Source of the DNA: an uncultured Alphaproteobacteria bacterium
GTDB taxonomy: Bacteria; Pseudomonadota; Alphaproteobacteria; Rhizobiales; Beijerinckiaceae
Length of the DNA stretch: 64,000 nt
Direction: 5' to 3'
Assembly (NCBI GenBank): GCA_937988775.1
Contig: CALKHP010000029.1
Coordinates: 11,400-75,399, forward strand
Part shown: in pieces, positions 15,787 through 24,961 of the stretch
Layout: every line of letters starts with the position of its first letter
Numbering within the stretch: position 1 is the stretch's first letter
Position numbers and translations under genes: made by a program
The notes under the pieces: generated by a model
What the model saw: only the letters and a program-made list of their open reading frames with translations
What the model was told of the DNA's origin: nothing
Databases searched by the model: none

Positions 15787-17856
15787 GTGAGGATGCTTAT
15801 TTGGCGCGGTTCGCTGCGTATATTGCTATTTTGGGGTATCGTGACGGTAACGGTGGCGGTCGTCGACGCGTTCACCAGTCTCGATGTCGGGCTGATCGTT
15901 GGACGGATAAGTTCAGCCCTTGCACCTGCACTGAGAGGTGCTCAGGTTTCGGGTGCCGCACTTACAAACTTGAGCAAGCCCGATTTTGCATTTTCCTTAG
16001 CGGGCCTGCTATCTGCTATTGGCCTCGGGCTATTTTTTGCCTTCGCAATCCTGCACGCGTTCGCGATACGCTATTCACTCTGGCGTGTAGGTCGGGCGTT
16101 CCGCTCCTATAGTGATCGCCGCTCCTTTGCAAAGTCTTATGAGAGCGATATCTATCCACTTCTTGTTAAGCATCCCTTCCTTGGTCATGCGTGGCGTGAG
16201 TTTGATGAAACACTCTTGAAGAGCGAGGCAGAGAGCGGCGGCATTATCGGAAATACCGTGCGCCCTCAAAGTTTCATCAACTACAATCTCGTCCGCGAAC
16301 GTCTAACTGGCCTTAAAATGATCGCGGGCATTCCGGGGTATTTCGTCGGTGTCGGGCTGTTGCTGACATTTACAGGAATCGTCTTAGCTCTGTCGAAAGC
16401 GGGCGATGCGACAACCGCATCTCTAGTTAATAATGACACGCCTGCAATGATGAAGGCAATGTCGGATCTGCTGGAAGTGGCGTCATTCAAGTTTGTCACA
16501 TCGATTGCAGGCCTTGGTATGTCAATTCTTCTTGCTCTTCTCTTCAAGATATTGGTCGGAGGTATGGAAGCGAGCTTTGCTCGTTTTTGCGATAACGTAG
16601 AGGCGCAGTTGCGATATACCGCGCCGCAGTCGATCGCCGTCGAGATGAACGAAACGGCTAAAGAGCAAAGTGCGCAACTCAAGGAAATCAACAGCGACCG
16701 CTTCTTCTCTCGCATGGGTGAGCAACTGTCGCCGCAGATTAGCACCGCCTTCGCCGGAGCAATCGGGCCGATGACGCAGAGCATTAGCGATGCAATGCAA
16801 ACTATGGCGAACCGAAGCGAGAGCGGCGTTGGCGAGTTGCTGGATCGATTCTCGACTTCCGTTCAAGGCAGCGCTGGCACGGAACTCAAGCAATTGGGTG
16901 AGACGCTTGCCCGCATGCACACGACGCTTGAAACCACCCAGAGGGGTTTGCACGGCACGGGCGAAGAGTTCGCGGCGCGTATGACAGAGGCGGCCAATGC
17001 TCTGCGAGAGACATTTGAGCGGGCCAACAGCAAGCTGGATACCGACCTCGGTTCAGCGGCATCTGGCGCTTCGGCTAAGGTCGAGGATGCGATGGGCCGT
17101 GTCATGGAGCGCTTGGAAGGCCAAGTTGGCACGCTTATGACGGGTCTTGCCGCTTTCGGCGAGGCGAATACAGCGAATCTGGAAGAGACTCGGAGCAAGG
17201 TTGCTGACGCGCAGAGCGCGGCCATTGCCGGTATCTCGGCAGCGTCAACAGAAGCCGCCAAGGCCTTGGAGATTGGCGTTTCGGAAGCCCTCGCAAGGGT
17301 GGCTGCAGAGGTTGAGCGATTTGCGAGTGCAATGCGCTCCGGCGAGGCAGCGTTGTCCGGCCAGGCACAAGCGATAAGCGATGCAACCGAGCAAACTCGT
17401 CAGGTTGCAAGCTCCTTTAATCAAGCTGCGACTGAGATTCGTGCTGCTAGTGGGCCACTGCATCAATCCACCGACCGCATCTCTCGCGTGTCAGAACAGA
17501 TGGGCGTATCCATCGACCGTGCGACCACCAGTCTTGAAGCTGGCAGCGCAGCGACGGCTGCCTTGGCGTCGTCCCTTACCGGCCAACAGGGAGAACTGCG
17601 GGGTATTTGGGAAGGCTATCGATCCCATTTCGACCGAGTCGACGAAGCGCTCGGACGAGCGGTAGGAGAACTCGGCAGCGCGACGGATGCACAAGCAGCT
17701 ACCTTAGGAAAGTATGCAAGCGACATGAATGCCGACTTGGCCAAGGTGCTGAACAGCCTCCAGCCCCTTCTCGAAGATCTCGAACAAAATACCGATGCCA
17801 TCGCTGATAGCGTTAAAGAGTTCGCCAAATCCATGGCTCGGGCCGTGGCGGAGTAG
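15787..17856 (+). CDS. zorA: Zorya system protein ZorA (MotA/ExbB-like channel with long tail)
   Basis: This 689-residue membrane protein has four transmembrane segments at about 9-29, 67-95, 179-204 and 233-260. The last two carry the MotA/TolQ/ExbB-like core (PGYFVGVGLLLTFTGIVLAL and KFVTSIAGLGMS). A cytoplasmic tail of about 430 residues follows, Ala/Glu-rich and predicted helical with many short repeats, as expected for ZorA. In characterised Zorya systems ZorA forms a pentamer around a ZorB dimer, and proton flow turns this inner-membrane motor when phage infects. The GTG at 15787 has GAGGGG eight bases upstream; an ATG at 15793 is possible. It is first in the zorABCD operon. Confidence 0.93.
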   Translation: MRMLIWRGSLRILLFWGIVTVTVAVVDAFTSLDVGLIVGRISSALAPALRGAQVSGAALTNLSKPDFAFSLAGLLSAIGLGLFFAFAILHAFAIRYSLWRVGRAFRSYSDRRSFAKSYESDIYPLLVKHPFLGHAWREFDETLLKSEAESGGIIGNTVRPQSFINYNLVRERLTGLKMIAGIPGYFVGVGLLLTFTGIVLALSKAGDATTASLVNNDTPAMMKAMSDLLEVASFKFVTSIAGLGMSILLALLFKILVGGMEASFARFCDNVEAQLRYTAPQSIAVEMNETAKEQSAQLKEINSDRFFSRMGEQLSPQISTAFAGAIGPMTQSISDAMQTMANRSESGVGELLDRFSTSVQGSAGTELKQLGETLARMHTTLETTQRGLHGTGEEFAARMTEAANALRETFERANSKLDTDLGSAASGASAKVEDAMGRVMERLEGQVGTLMTGLAAFGEANTANLEETRSKVADAQSAAIAGISAASTEAAKALEIGVSEALARVAAEVERFASAMRSGEAALSGQAQAISDATEQTRQVASSFNQAATEIRAASGPLHQSTDRISRVSEQMGVSIDRATTSLEAGSAATAALASSLTGQQGELRGIWEGYRSHFDRVDEALGRAVGELGSATDAQAATLGKYASDMNADLAKVLNSLQPLLEDLEQNTDAIADSVKEFAKSMARAVAE

Positions 17857-17861
17857 ATGTG

Positions 17862-18761
17862 ATGGCGTTCGTTGATGATAGTTTAGGGCCTGATCACCAT
17901 AGTGAAGAAGACGAAAATTATTTCGTGTCGATGACCGACATGATGGTGGGCGTCCTTTTTATCTTCATCATTATGCTCATGGTTTTCGCATTGAACTTCA
18001 AGCAGCAGACCGACGTCTCAGTCGACCAGATCGAACGCCTTGAGCAGGCGCGCCGCCAAGCCGAAATCGTCGCGGATCGCCTCGATTCTCTTAAGGAGCA
18101 AGTGCGTGTGGAGTTGCGACAGATCGATAAATCGAGCCAGGTCCGCTCGGCTATGTTGCAACAGATCCGTGCACGTCTGGCTGCACAGGGCCTCGACGTG
18201 CAGATTGATCTGGCGAACGGCGTCTTGCGATTGACGGAGGAGGCGGTTCGCTTCCCTGCGAGCAGCGCTGTCCTTAGTGGCCCGGCATCAGCAAATGTGC
18301 GCAAGATTGCTGTAGTGCTCCGTGAGGTGTTGCCCGCCTACGCAAAATGCGTTGCGATCCAAAGCAGCTCTTGCGGGGCGAATCCAGATGCTGCTTCGGT
18401 CGAGACGGTGTTTATCGAGGGCCATACCGACGTGACCGGTGCGGATGACATAAATTGGCAGCTTTCTACGGAAAGAGCTGTCAATACCTATCGCCTAATC
18501 ACATCCGCTGAACCTGCGTTACGAAAATTAAGTAATCGAGCCGGACGAGAGATCATCTCTGTATCGGGGTATTCTTCGACGCGCCCCGTGATTGATGAGG
18601 CTAACACGGCTGCGTATGCCAGCAATCGTCGCATCGATCTGCGTTTCGTCATGGAGGTCGAGAGCGGACAGCGCTTGAAGGAGGTGTTGGCGCTGACCGA
18701 TGAAATGGAAGGGCAGCTGCTAAATCTGCGCTCTGCTATTGATGCCGCCGATGTCAAATAG
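17862..18761 (+). CDS. zorB: Zorya system protein ZorB (MotB/OmpA-like)
   Basis: This protein of about 299 residues has one N-terminal transmembrane helix (MMVGVLFIFIIMLMVFAL) with Asp26 just before it in SMTDMM. That is the position of the proton-carrying Asp of MotB-type stator units. A coiled-coil linker (about 45-110) leads to a periplasmic OmpA-like peptidoglycan-binding domain, with FIEGHTDVTG, LSTERAVNTY and ASNRRIDLRF. Two Cys in CVAIQSSSCG could form a disulfide there. The domain anchors the ZorAB motor to the cell wall. The ATG at 17862 is preferred over the GTG at 17859, with GGAG upstream. It starts 5 bases after zorA ends and overlaps the start of zorC. Confidence 0.93.
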   Translation: MAFVDDSLGPDHHSEEDENYFVSMTDMMVGVLFIFIIMLMVFALNFKQQTDVSVDQIERLEQARRQAEIVADRLDSLKEQVRVELRQIDKSSQVRSAMLQQIRARLAAQGLDVQIDLANGVLRLTEEAVRFPASSAVLSGPASANVRKIAVVLREVLPAYAKCVAIQSSSCGANPDAASVETVFIEGHTDVTGADDINWQLSTERAVNTYRLITSAEPALRKLSNRAGREIISVSGYSSTRPVIDEANTAAYASNRRIDLRFVMEVESGQRLKEVLALTDEMEGQLLNLRSAIDAADVK

Positions 18762-20154
18762 CTTTCACGATGCTTGCGCTGGCATCGTCCAGCGCTTCGC
18801 CAATTCGCGAAGCCCGGTCTCCGGTATCACGCCACTATCGAAACTTGCCAGTCGGTTGGTGCAGAGTGGTGGCGATACGGAGCGACGCCCCTCAAAAGAT
18901 TACAACGAAATAGCTCTTGAACTTCAGGACGACATTGTTGCGGCTGTGCCTCTTAACAATCGAAGGTTAAAAGATGCGGCTTGGTGCCTGTGGTCGACCA
19001 CTCCGGCGCTGGCAACTCAGCCAGACCAATTAGATGCTCTGCTTGGTCAATTCATTGTCGCCGATAATGCCCGACCGTTTCGGACGCTCGCGTCCTCCTT
19101 CATGTTGTCGTATTCCAGCAACATGCCAGGTCGGACAGAGACGGCTGCCGTTCTAGCGAATTTATCGCGCAAATGGGGCGGCCCTTGGGGAGTCCTGCAT
19201 CAAAGATTCGAGCTTTTCGATCTTGATGTCGGACCAGCACGCTTGGCGGAAGCAGTGATTGACCAAGACAAGTCCGCGCCCGATGTTCTCAAGAATGCCG
19301 GCCTTGGTGCGATGAGCGCGCAATCGGGCTATGCCAAAGAGGTCACCAAAGCCCTACTTGATCGGTTGGCCGTTTCGGATGATGTCGATCATCCATTGCG
19401 GCTTGCACGCATTCAACGTTACGCGATGACTCCGGATGGAAGAGCGCTCTATGATGACTTAAGGCTGAATCTAATTGAAGCGCTGCTGCGCCCATTCCAG
19501 CAGGGCAATGTCGATAAAGCCATACGCGATGCGTTCCTTAAGGTCGTCCTGATGTTGCTGGGCGACCCGCGCCTTAAACCCGGGAACTGGGGATTCGTGC
19601 CCCATGCATTGCGTGAAATCGTGCAGCGTTGGCTGACGGAACAATCGCTGCGCCAGTTCCTGGATATTGTTGATCGCACTGCCGACGACAATATGTGGCC
19701 CTATAGACGAGCTTTCTGGGAAGGCGTTTACGACAAGGGCCTGATCGACGAGGCTTGGGTCGCCCTCGGCCCTCATGGAAAACAGTTGGCGCGCCGTGTC
19801 TTTGGCTCAAGTGCAGAGTTTGCCACGTTGGAGGCTGGGCGTCATCAGATTCAATCCGGACATGCGGTCCTTCTTCTGCGAATTGGGAATGGCATTGTTG
19901 CGGACTGGAGCCACAACGGGAAGTGCAACATCTGGTCCGACACGTCGCATCGGACTGCACCCAAGCTTTTCAATCGAACTTACGATTCCGATGAAATCAG
20001 AATCCATAAGGGGCCTGGCAATTACGAAACGGACGAGTTGCTGAGCCTTATGCACATGGGCTCACAAACATATAGCTGGCAACGCAAGGTTGCCGAGCGG
20101 CTTCATGCCATGACCGGCATTCGCGTCAACCAATCAGACTACAGGCATCGCTGA
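18751..20154 (+). CDS. zorC: Zorya system protein ZorC (EH_Signature domain)
   Basis: This protein of about 467 residues begins at the ATG at 18751, which overlaps the zorB stop by 11 bases (18742 is also possible). The C-terminal half contains the EH_Signature-type region that marks ZorC of type I Zorya. It shows LLGDPRLKPGNWGF, VQRWLTEQSLRQFLDIV, the aromatic MWPYRRAFWEGVYD, and WSHNGKCNIW near the end. The N-terminal half is helical and has no clear domain. In studied systems ZorC binds DNA and is recruited with ZorD to the ZorAB motor at the site of phage entry. Its presence, instead of ZorE, assigns this locus to type I. Its stop overlaps the zorD start. Confidence 0.9.
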   Translation: MSNSFHDACAGIVQRFANSRSPVSGITPLSKLASRLVQSGGDTERRPSKDYNEIALELQDDIVAAVPLNNRRLKDAAWCLWSTTPALATQPDQLDALLGQFIVADNARPFRTLASSFMLSYSSNMPGRTETAAVLANLSRKWGGPWGVLHQRFELFDLDVGPARLAEAVIDQDKSAPDVLKNAGLGAMSAQSGYAKEVTKALLDRLAVSDDVDHPLRLARIQRYAMTPDGRALYDDLRLNLIEALLRPFQQGNVDKAIRDAFLKVVLMLLGDPRLKPGNWGFVPHALREIVQRWLTEQSLRQFLDIVDRTADDNMWPYRRAFWEGVYDKGLIDEAWVALGPHGKQLARRVFGSSAEFATLEAGRHQIQSGHAVLLLRIGNGIVADWSHNGKCNIWSDTSHRTAPKLFNRTYDSDEIRIHKGPGNYETDELLSLMHMGSQTYSWQRKVAERLHAMTGIRVNQSDYRHR

Positions 20155-23100
20155 TGAAGCAAACGTTCGTTACGCGCGCCACGCCATCAGGTGCCACAAT
20201 CAGTCTCTTTGCGCGATCGCTATTTGGAAGCAGACCGCTGCCCTTTGTCGCGTGGGCGCCGGCCGATGGAAAGCCCGCTGCAGCCGTTCGTTATCTGAAG
20301 CGGCTCGTTGACGAGGGACGGGCGCAAGCTGTGGACGATGGGCTGGCGATCGATGCTGTGAGTGTGGTGACGTTTCCTGCCTCTCTAGCAGACTGCCTTG
20401 CCATTCCGCCGCTCGCTTCTCTGACTCTAACCCTTAACATCGAGGGACGAGTAGAAAGTCCAGATGGGCTCATCCGATTTCGCTGGCAAGACCGCAACAT
20501 GCGTCGGACAGATCCGGACATCATCGGACCGTTCGCGAAAGTCGGCAACGAAACCGGGCGCCTAGGGGCGCCAATCTTCGCACTGCTTGGGGCAATCCAG
20601 CACTACAATGCGTCGCGTGGCGAGCCAGGAGAGGCGAGGATCGGCCCTTGGCTTGGAGTCCAACATGCTCTTGAATCTGTTACCGGCCAGTCGGTAACGA
20701 TCGATAAGACGCTGCAGAGTCTCCGCATCTACCAAGCCGGCGCCTTTGCGCTCGACGTGCGGGAGGCGACTGGCGGTCCGCAGATCACACCGGTGCTGAT
20801 GGCGCGGACGATGCGGCAATCGCTCGCCAACGACATTGATTCACCCGAGTCCGCCCATGGCGAGTTATCTGAGGCGATAGGTGTGACGCCCCTGCGAGAT
20901 AACGAGACAGATGCATTGCTCGTGCCCGATGTGCAGCGCGCTTTCGTGGCCGAGTTCAATCGCCAAGGAGGCAAGACACGGCCGGCGCTCGCTTTGGGTC
21001 GCAATACGTATGTCATGCTCGAGCCGGAGTTGCAGATTGCCCTTGATGTCGTGAAGGCGGCACAGAATGCTCCATTGGCCGAGCGCCGCAGTTTCATCGC
21101 CAATCCACGAGCATTCCTGGATCGGGAGTTGGACGAGGCGGGGGACCAGACGGGTTCGATCTTTGTCGAAACCCAACAGTATTCCTCCCGTGTGATTGGC
21201 TTGGGGCGGTGGCAAAAGCCGAGCCTCGACTGGTTGACAAAGCAAACCACAAGCTGGCTGCCAGAGCGTTTCCTGCTCACCATCGGCGCTCATCAGGTCG
21301 ATCTGTCACAGGATGACGTGGAGGCGCTCAAGACCAGCGTCCAGCGGGCGACTGATAATTTCGCGGAAACCATCGAATTTAAGGAACAGTCTTTCGGCGT
21401 GTTGGAGACAATCGATGCACTCGAACGCCTCCAAGGGTTCAGCGAGCAGCACCAATCTGCGCTCGACGATATCCCCGATGAGGCGGAATCAGAGAACCCC
21501 GATGTGGCCAAGGCGCAGGACACGGATGTTCTGATAATCGACGATCATATTGAAGGCGCCGGCTTCACTGCCAAAATCACTCCGCGCAAAGCCCCCCTGT
21601 TCCAGGAATTTCCTACCGACCTTCTACGCTCCAACCAGCCCAAACCGCATCAAGAACAAGGCTTTTCGTGGTTGGTGGCTTCATGGCTTTCGGGGATGCC
21701 TGGCGTGCTTCTGGCCGACGATATGGGACTCGGCAAGACGTTTCAGGCGCTCAGCTTTCTTGCTTGGTTCAGATCCAATCAGAAGGCTGCGGGCCGACGC
21801 GGCCGACCATTTGAGGGACCGATCATTGTCGCTGCCCCTACGGCGTTGTTGCTGAATTGGGAGGCGGAAGCAAACCTGCATCTAATTGATGATTGTCTCG
21901 GACAGTGTTTGAGAGCCTTCGGCCCGAGCATTTCCCGTCTGAAGACAAAAAAGGGCGCCGACTGGACCCCCGAGGACGCATTGGACATTACGGCGTTGCG
22001 AGGCGCCGACTGGATACTGACAACTTACGAAACATTGGCGACCTATCACCGCGTCTTCGCTCGGGTGCCCTACTCGGTCGGGGTCTTTGACGAGATGCAA
22101 AAAGTAAAGTCGCCAGATACACTCAATACCACTGCGATAAAGACGCTCAACGTCGATTTCGTTGTCGGCATGACGGGCACTCCGATAGAAAACCGCCTTG
22201 AAGATCTCTGGTGTATCTTGGATCGTGTTGGCCCAGGTTATCTTGGAAGCCTACGCGCGTTCTCCAAGATGTATGGCACTGACGCTTCGGATTTGAAGGC
22301 ATTGAAAGCCAAGCTGGACCAACAGGTGAAAGCCAAGCAGGGCCAGCCGGCCTCGGGTCATCCTCCCGTCATGCTCCGACGGATGAAGCAAGATATCCTC
22401 GAGGGCTTACCGTCCAAAACGTTCAAAACCTATCCTGTTCCAATGCCTCCTGAGCAATCCGCTGCCTATGAAAGGGCAGTTGCCGCTGCCAAACACGGTG
22501 ACCGCTCAATGGGCGCGATGCTCAAGGCGATACACGCGCTCCGTGGTATCTCCCTCCACCCGAATGGGCATGACGGCATCGACGTGTATGACAGCCGGGC
22601 TCGAACTAAATGGATTGCCCAGTCCGCTCGGGTGAGCACCACGCTCACGATTCTTGCAGACATTCAACGTGCCGGCGACAAAGCACTTGTCTTCATTGAG
22701 GACCGTGCCGTTCAATCCGCCTTTGCATCGGCCGTAGCTGCCGAATTCGGTCTTGAGCGGGATCCCGACATTATTAATGGAGCGCTGGCGGGTGAGAAGC
22801 GTCAGGCCGTTGTCGACCGATTCCAATCTCTGCCCGAGGGATTTGCCGTTCTGGTTCTATCGCCTAAAGCAGCAGGCATTGGCCTGACCATTACAGCCGC
22901 CAACCATGTCGTCCATCTGAGCAGATGGTGGAATCCTGCGGTCGAGGATCAGTGCAACGATCGCGTATATCGGATTGGACAGGTCAAACCCGTCACCATT
23001 CATGTGCCGATCGCTGTGCATCCCGCTTTGGGAGATGCCTCTTTTGATGTCAAACTCGACTCGCTTCTCGACCGCAAGCGGACGCTATCTCGTGACATGC

Positions 23101-23159
23101 TCGCGCCTCCTGTTGCAGACGGCGATGTCGCTGAGCTGTTTGCCGGGGCGATCGATTGA
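20154..23159 (+). CDS. zorD: Zorya system protein ZorD (SNF2-type helicase/nuclease)
   Basis: This 1001-residue protein has an N-terminal region of about 490 residues without a familiar motif, followed by a SNF2 superfamily ATPase. Visible motifs are Walker A DDMGLGKTFQAL (about 520), the Walker B variant FDEMQKVKSP (about 645), GMTGTPIEN (about 672), VLSPKAAGIGLTIT, and HLSRWWNPAVEDQ followed by RVYRIGQ (about 935) for motifs V and VI. In type I Zorya, ZorD is the DNA-acting effector, held inactive until recruited by the motor. The zorC TGA and the zorD ATG share one base, so translation is coupled. No break or missing motif is seen, so the system should be functional. Confidence 0.93.
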   Translation: MKQTFVTRATPSGATISLFARSLFGSRPLPFVAWAPADGKPAAAVRYLKRLVDEGRAQAVDDGLAIDAVSVVTFPASLADCLAIPPLASLTLTLNIEGRVESPDGLIRFRWQDRNMRRTDPDIIGPFAKVGNETGRLGAPIFALLGAIQHYNASRGEPGEARIGPWLGVQHALESVTGQSVTIDKTLQSLRIYQAGAFALDVREATGGPQITPVLMARTMRQSLANDIDSPESAHGELSEAIGVTPLRDNETDALLVPDVQRAFVAEFNRQGGKTRPALALGRNTYVMLEPELQIALDVVKAAQNAPLAERRSFIANPRAFLDRELDEAGDQTGSIFVETQQYSSRVIGLGRWQKPSLDWLTKQTTSWLPERFLLTIGAHQVDLSQDDVEALKTSVQRATDNFAETIEFKEQSFGVLETIDALERLQGFSEQHQSALDDIPDEAESENPDVAKAQDTDVLIIDDHIEGAGFTAKITPRKAPLFQEFPTDLLRSNQPKPHQEQGFSWLVASWLSGMPGVLLADDMGLGKTFQALSFLAWFRSNQKAAGRRGRPFEGPIIVAAPTALLLNWEAEANLHLIDDCLGQCLRAFGPSISRLKTKKGADWTPEDALDITALRGADWILTTYETLATYHRVFARVPYSVGVFDEMQKVKSPDTLNTTAIKTLNVDFVVGMTGTPIENRLEDLWCILDRVGPGYLGSLRAFSKMYGTDASDLKALKAKLDQQVKAKQGQPASGHPPVMLRRMKQDILEGLPSKTFKTYPVPMPPEQSAAYERAVAAAKHGDRSMGAMLKAIHALRGISLHPNGHDGIDVYDSRARTKWIAQSARVSTTLTILADIQRAGDKALVFIEDRAVQSAFASAVAAEFGLERDPDIINGALAGEKRQAVVDRFQSLPEGFAVLVLSPKAAGIGLTITAANHVVHLSRWWNPAVEDQCNDRVYRIGQVKPVTIHVPIAVHPALGDASFDVKLDSLLDRKRTLSRDMLAPPVADGDVAELFAGAID

Positions 23160-23237
23160 GCGCACGGGTTGCCGGCAGGTGTAGGACGTTGAAGGTAGAA
23201 AAAAGAGATCCTGGACCCGTGCTGCGGAGCCGATCCA

Positions 23238-23442
23238 TTCCGGCAAGGTCTCTGTCAGGGCCGGAAAACACACGCCGACGTGCCGAGAATGTGGCCCTTG
23301 CATGGCCTGCTGGAACCATTGAGCCGCCGGACTGTCGGTCGGCGCCTCGGGCTTGTGATTTAATTTTTCATTATCAACAGGTTGGGTGGCGGAGAGGGAG
23401 GGATTTGAACCCCCGATACGGTTGCCCGTATGCCGCATTTCG
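23238..23442. repeat. Right ~200-bp direct repeat, ending in the tRNA-Ser gene
   Basis: This is the partner of 15350-15548. It covers about 150 bp beyond the tRNA 3' end plus the 3' half of the tRNA-Ser gene. With the left copy it brackets zorABCD. The anchors GGCGCCTCGGGCTTG and GATTTGAACCCCCGATAC are the best preserved. Confidence 0.75.
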
Positions 23443-23476
23443 AGTGCGGTGCATTCAACCACTCTGCCACCTCTCC
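23387..23476 (-). tRNA. tRNA-Ser (anticodon CGA)
   Basis: On the minus strand a 90-base gene starts GGAGAGG and ends CCTCTCC-G-CCA, so the acceptor stem pairs perfectly and CCA is encoded. The anticodon loop reads ACTCGAAAT, giving CGA. A long variable arm (about GCATACGGGCAACCGTAT) marks it as a class II tRNA-Ser. It is intact and serves as the boundary between the accessory region and the core genome. Confidence 0.96.
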
Positions 23477-23578
23477 TTTGCAACCAAGCGGCGTGGTTCG
23501 CGGGGGCCGAGATACACGGGGGGCGGGGCGATGGCAAGTCGGCTGCGCGGGTTTCGTGTGCTGATCCGGCGCTCTTGG

Positions 23579-23639
23579 TTGACAGGGGCGGGCTTTGCTG
23601 TTTAGGAGAACGCCTCGCGCGGGGAAGTCCCGCGCGTTC
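23579..23639 (+). promoter_or_regulatory. Likely rplU promoter and leader hairpin
   Basis: TTGACA at 23579-23584 is followed after about 17 bases by a weak -10 (TTAGGA, 23602-23607). Just downstream, 23608-23639 can fold into a strong GC hairpin (GAACGC ... GCGCGGG-GAAGT-CCCGCGC-GTTC). It has no T-run, so it is a leader structure rather than a clear terminator, and it could serve control of the L21 operon. Confidence 0.5.
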
Positions 23640-23722
23640 TCGTTTCCGGCAACGGACTGACAAAAAGCCATCACGCGGGGCGCTCATCGGCCCGTGAGGA
23701 TGAATGAACACGGAGAGATACG

Positions 23723-24373
23723 ATGTTCGCAGTCATCAAGACCGGCGGCAAGCAGTATAAAGTCGCCGCCAATGACGTATTGAAGATCGAGAAGCTCGAG
23801 GCGGAGGCCGGCGATGTCGTCTCCTTCGACCAGGTTCTCATGCTCGGCGGCGAGAAGCCCGTCGTCGGCGCACCGCTGGTCAACGGCGCCAGCGTCTCGG
23901 CCCTGGTGGTCGAGCAGACGCGCGGCGACAAGGTGATCAATTTCAAGAAGCGCCGCCGCCAGAATTCCAAGCGCAAGAAGGGCCATCGCCAGCACCTGAC
24001 CATCGTGCGCATCCAGGACATCCTGACCGACGGCAAGAAGGCGGCCAAGGCAAGCCCGGCCAAGCCGGCCAAGGCCGAAGGCAAGGCGCCCGCCGGCAAG
24101 GCCGAGGGCGGTCTCGACGAGAGCAACCTGTCGCTGATCTCGGGCGTCGGCCCGACGATCGAGAAGAAGCTGATCGCCGCCGGCATCACCACCTGGTCGC
24201 AGATCGCGGCCTGGGGCGAGGCCGATATCGCCAAGTGGGACGAGGAGCTGCAGCTGCAGGGCCGCGCCACCCGCGAGGAATGGGTCGCGCAGGCCAAGGA
24301 GCTTCTCGCCGGCAAGCCGCCGCGCGCCAAGGTCGACCAGGCCGAGCAGAAGGCCGAGGCCGACAAGGCGTAA
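23723..24373 (+). CDS. rplU: 50S ribosomal protein L21 with C-terminal extension
   Basis: The first ~103 residues are a standard L21 (MFAVIKTGGKQYKVA ... NFKKRRRQNSKRKKGHRQ), which binds 23S rRNA in the large subunit. The protein continues to 216 residues. An Ala/Lys-rich linker (about 105-130) leads to a helix-hairpin-helix-like segment (LISGVGPTIEKKLIAAGITTW), and the tail is charged. Extended L21 proteins of this type are usual in Hyphomicrobiales. The ATG at 23723 has GGAGAG upstream. rpmA follows 131 bases later, the almost universal rplU-rpmA pairing, and the gap contains a small hairpin near 24410-24435. Confidence 0.97.
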   Translation: MFAVIKTGGKQYKVAANDVLKIEKLEAEAGDVVSFDQVLMLGGEKPVVGAPLVNGASVSALVVEQTRGDKVINFKKRRRQNSKRKKGHRQHLTIVRIQDILTDGKKAAKASPAKPAKAEGKAPAGKAEGGLDESNLSLISGVGPTIEKKLIAAGITTWSQIAAWGEADIAKWDEELQLQGRATREEWVAQAKELLAGKPPRAKVDQAEQKAEADKA

Positions 24374-24504
24374 GCGGCAGGCTCTTCGCAAATCCGCCAC
24401 AGGTGCGGTGGATTCGATCCGACGGAATCGAATTCGCTGCCGCGGCCTCTGGCGAATCCGTGATTTTCGGGTATAAGCACCCATAACAGGTTCAGGAGCG
24501 CATC

Positions 24505-24774
24505 ATGGCTCACAAAAAAGCAGGCGGCTCATCGCGCAACGGCCGCGATTCGGCCGGCCGCCGCCTCGGCGTCAAGAAGTTCGGCAGCGAATCCGTGCGC
24601 GCCGGCAATATTATCGTGCGTCAGCGCGGCACCAAGTGGCATCCGGGCGCCAATGTCGGCCTCGGCAAGGATCATACGCTTTTTGCCCTCATCGACGGCA
24701 AAGTCGCATTCCGAACCAAGGCCAACGGTCGCGCCTATGTGGCCGTAGTACCGGCCCTAGAGGCTGCAGAGTAA
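24505..24774 (+). CDS. rpmA: 50S ribosomal protein L27
   Basis: This 89-residue protein is a complete L27, starting AHKKAGGSSRNGRDS after the initiator Met and containing RQRGTKWHPGANVGLGKDHTL. L27 lies near the peptidyl-transferase centre, where its flexible N-terminus contacts tRNA. The start has AGGAGC eight bases upstream. It forms an operon with rplU, and a strong hairpin follows at 24889-24912. Confidence 0.98.
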   Translation: MAHKKAGGSSRNGRDSAGRRLGVKKFGSESVRAGNIIVRQRGTKWHPGANVGLGKDHTLFALIDGKVAFRTKANGRAYVAVVPALEAAE

Positions 24775-24888
24775 ACGGCGGGATCGAGACGAAGGGACCC
24801 CGCCGGTATCCAACCAAACCGGCGGCGGACTTTTTCAAGGCTTCGGGTGAGGGCGCAAGGCCCTCGGGAACCCGGCCAGTCCAGGCGA

Positions 24889-24912
24889 GGGGAGGTGGGA
24901 TGCCACCTCCCC
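24889..24912 (+). terminator. Terminator-like hairpin after rpmA
   Basis: GGGGAGGTGG-GATG-CCACCTCCCC forms a perfect 10-bp stem, followed by TTCGTCATTT. It lies about 115 bases after the rpmA stop and before the acetyltransferase gene. Confidence 0.65.
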
Positions 24913-24961
24913 TTCGTCATTTCAGGCTTCCTCGCGGGGGCCGCCGGGACTGGAGAGGGTC

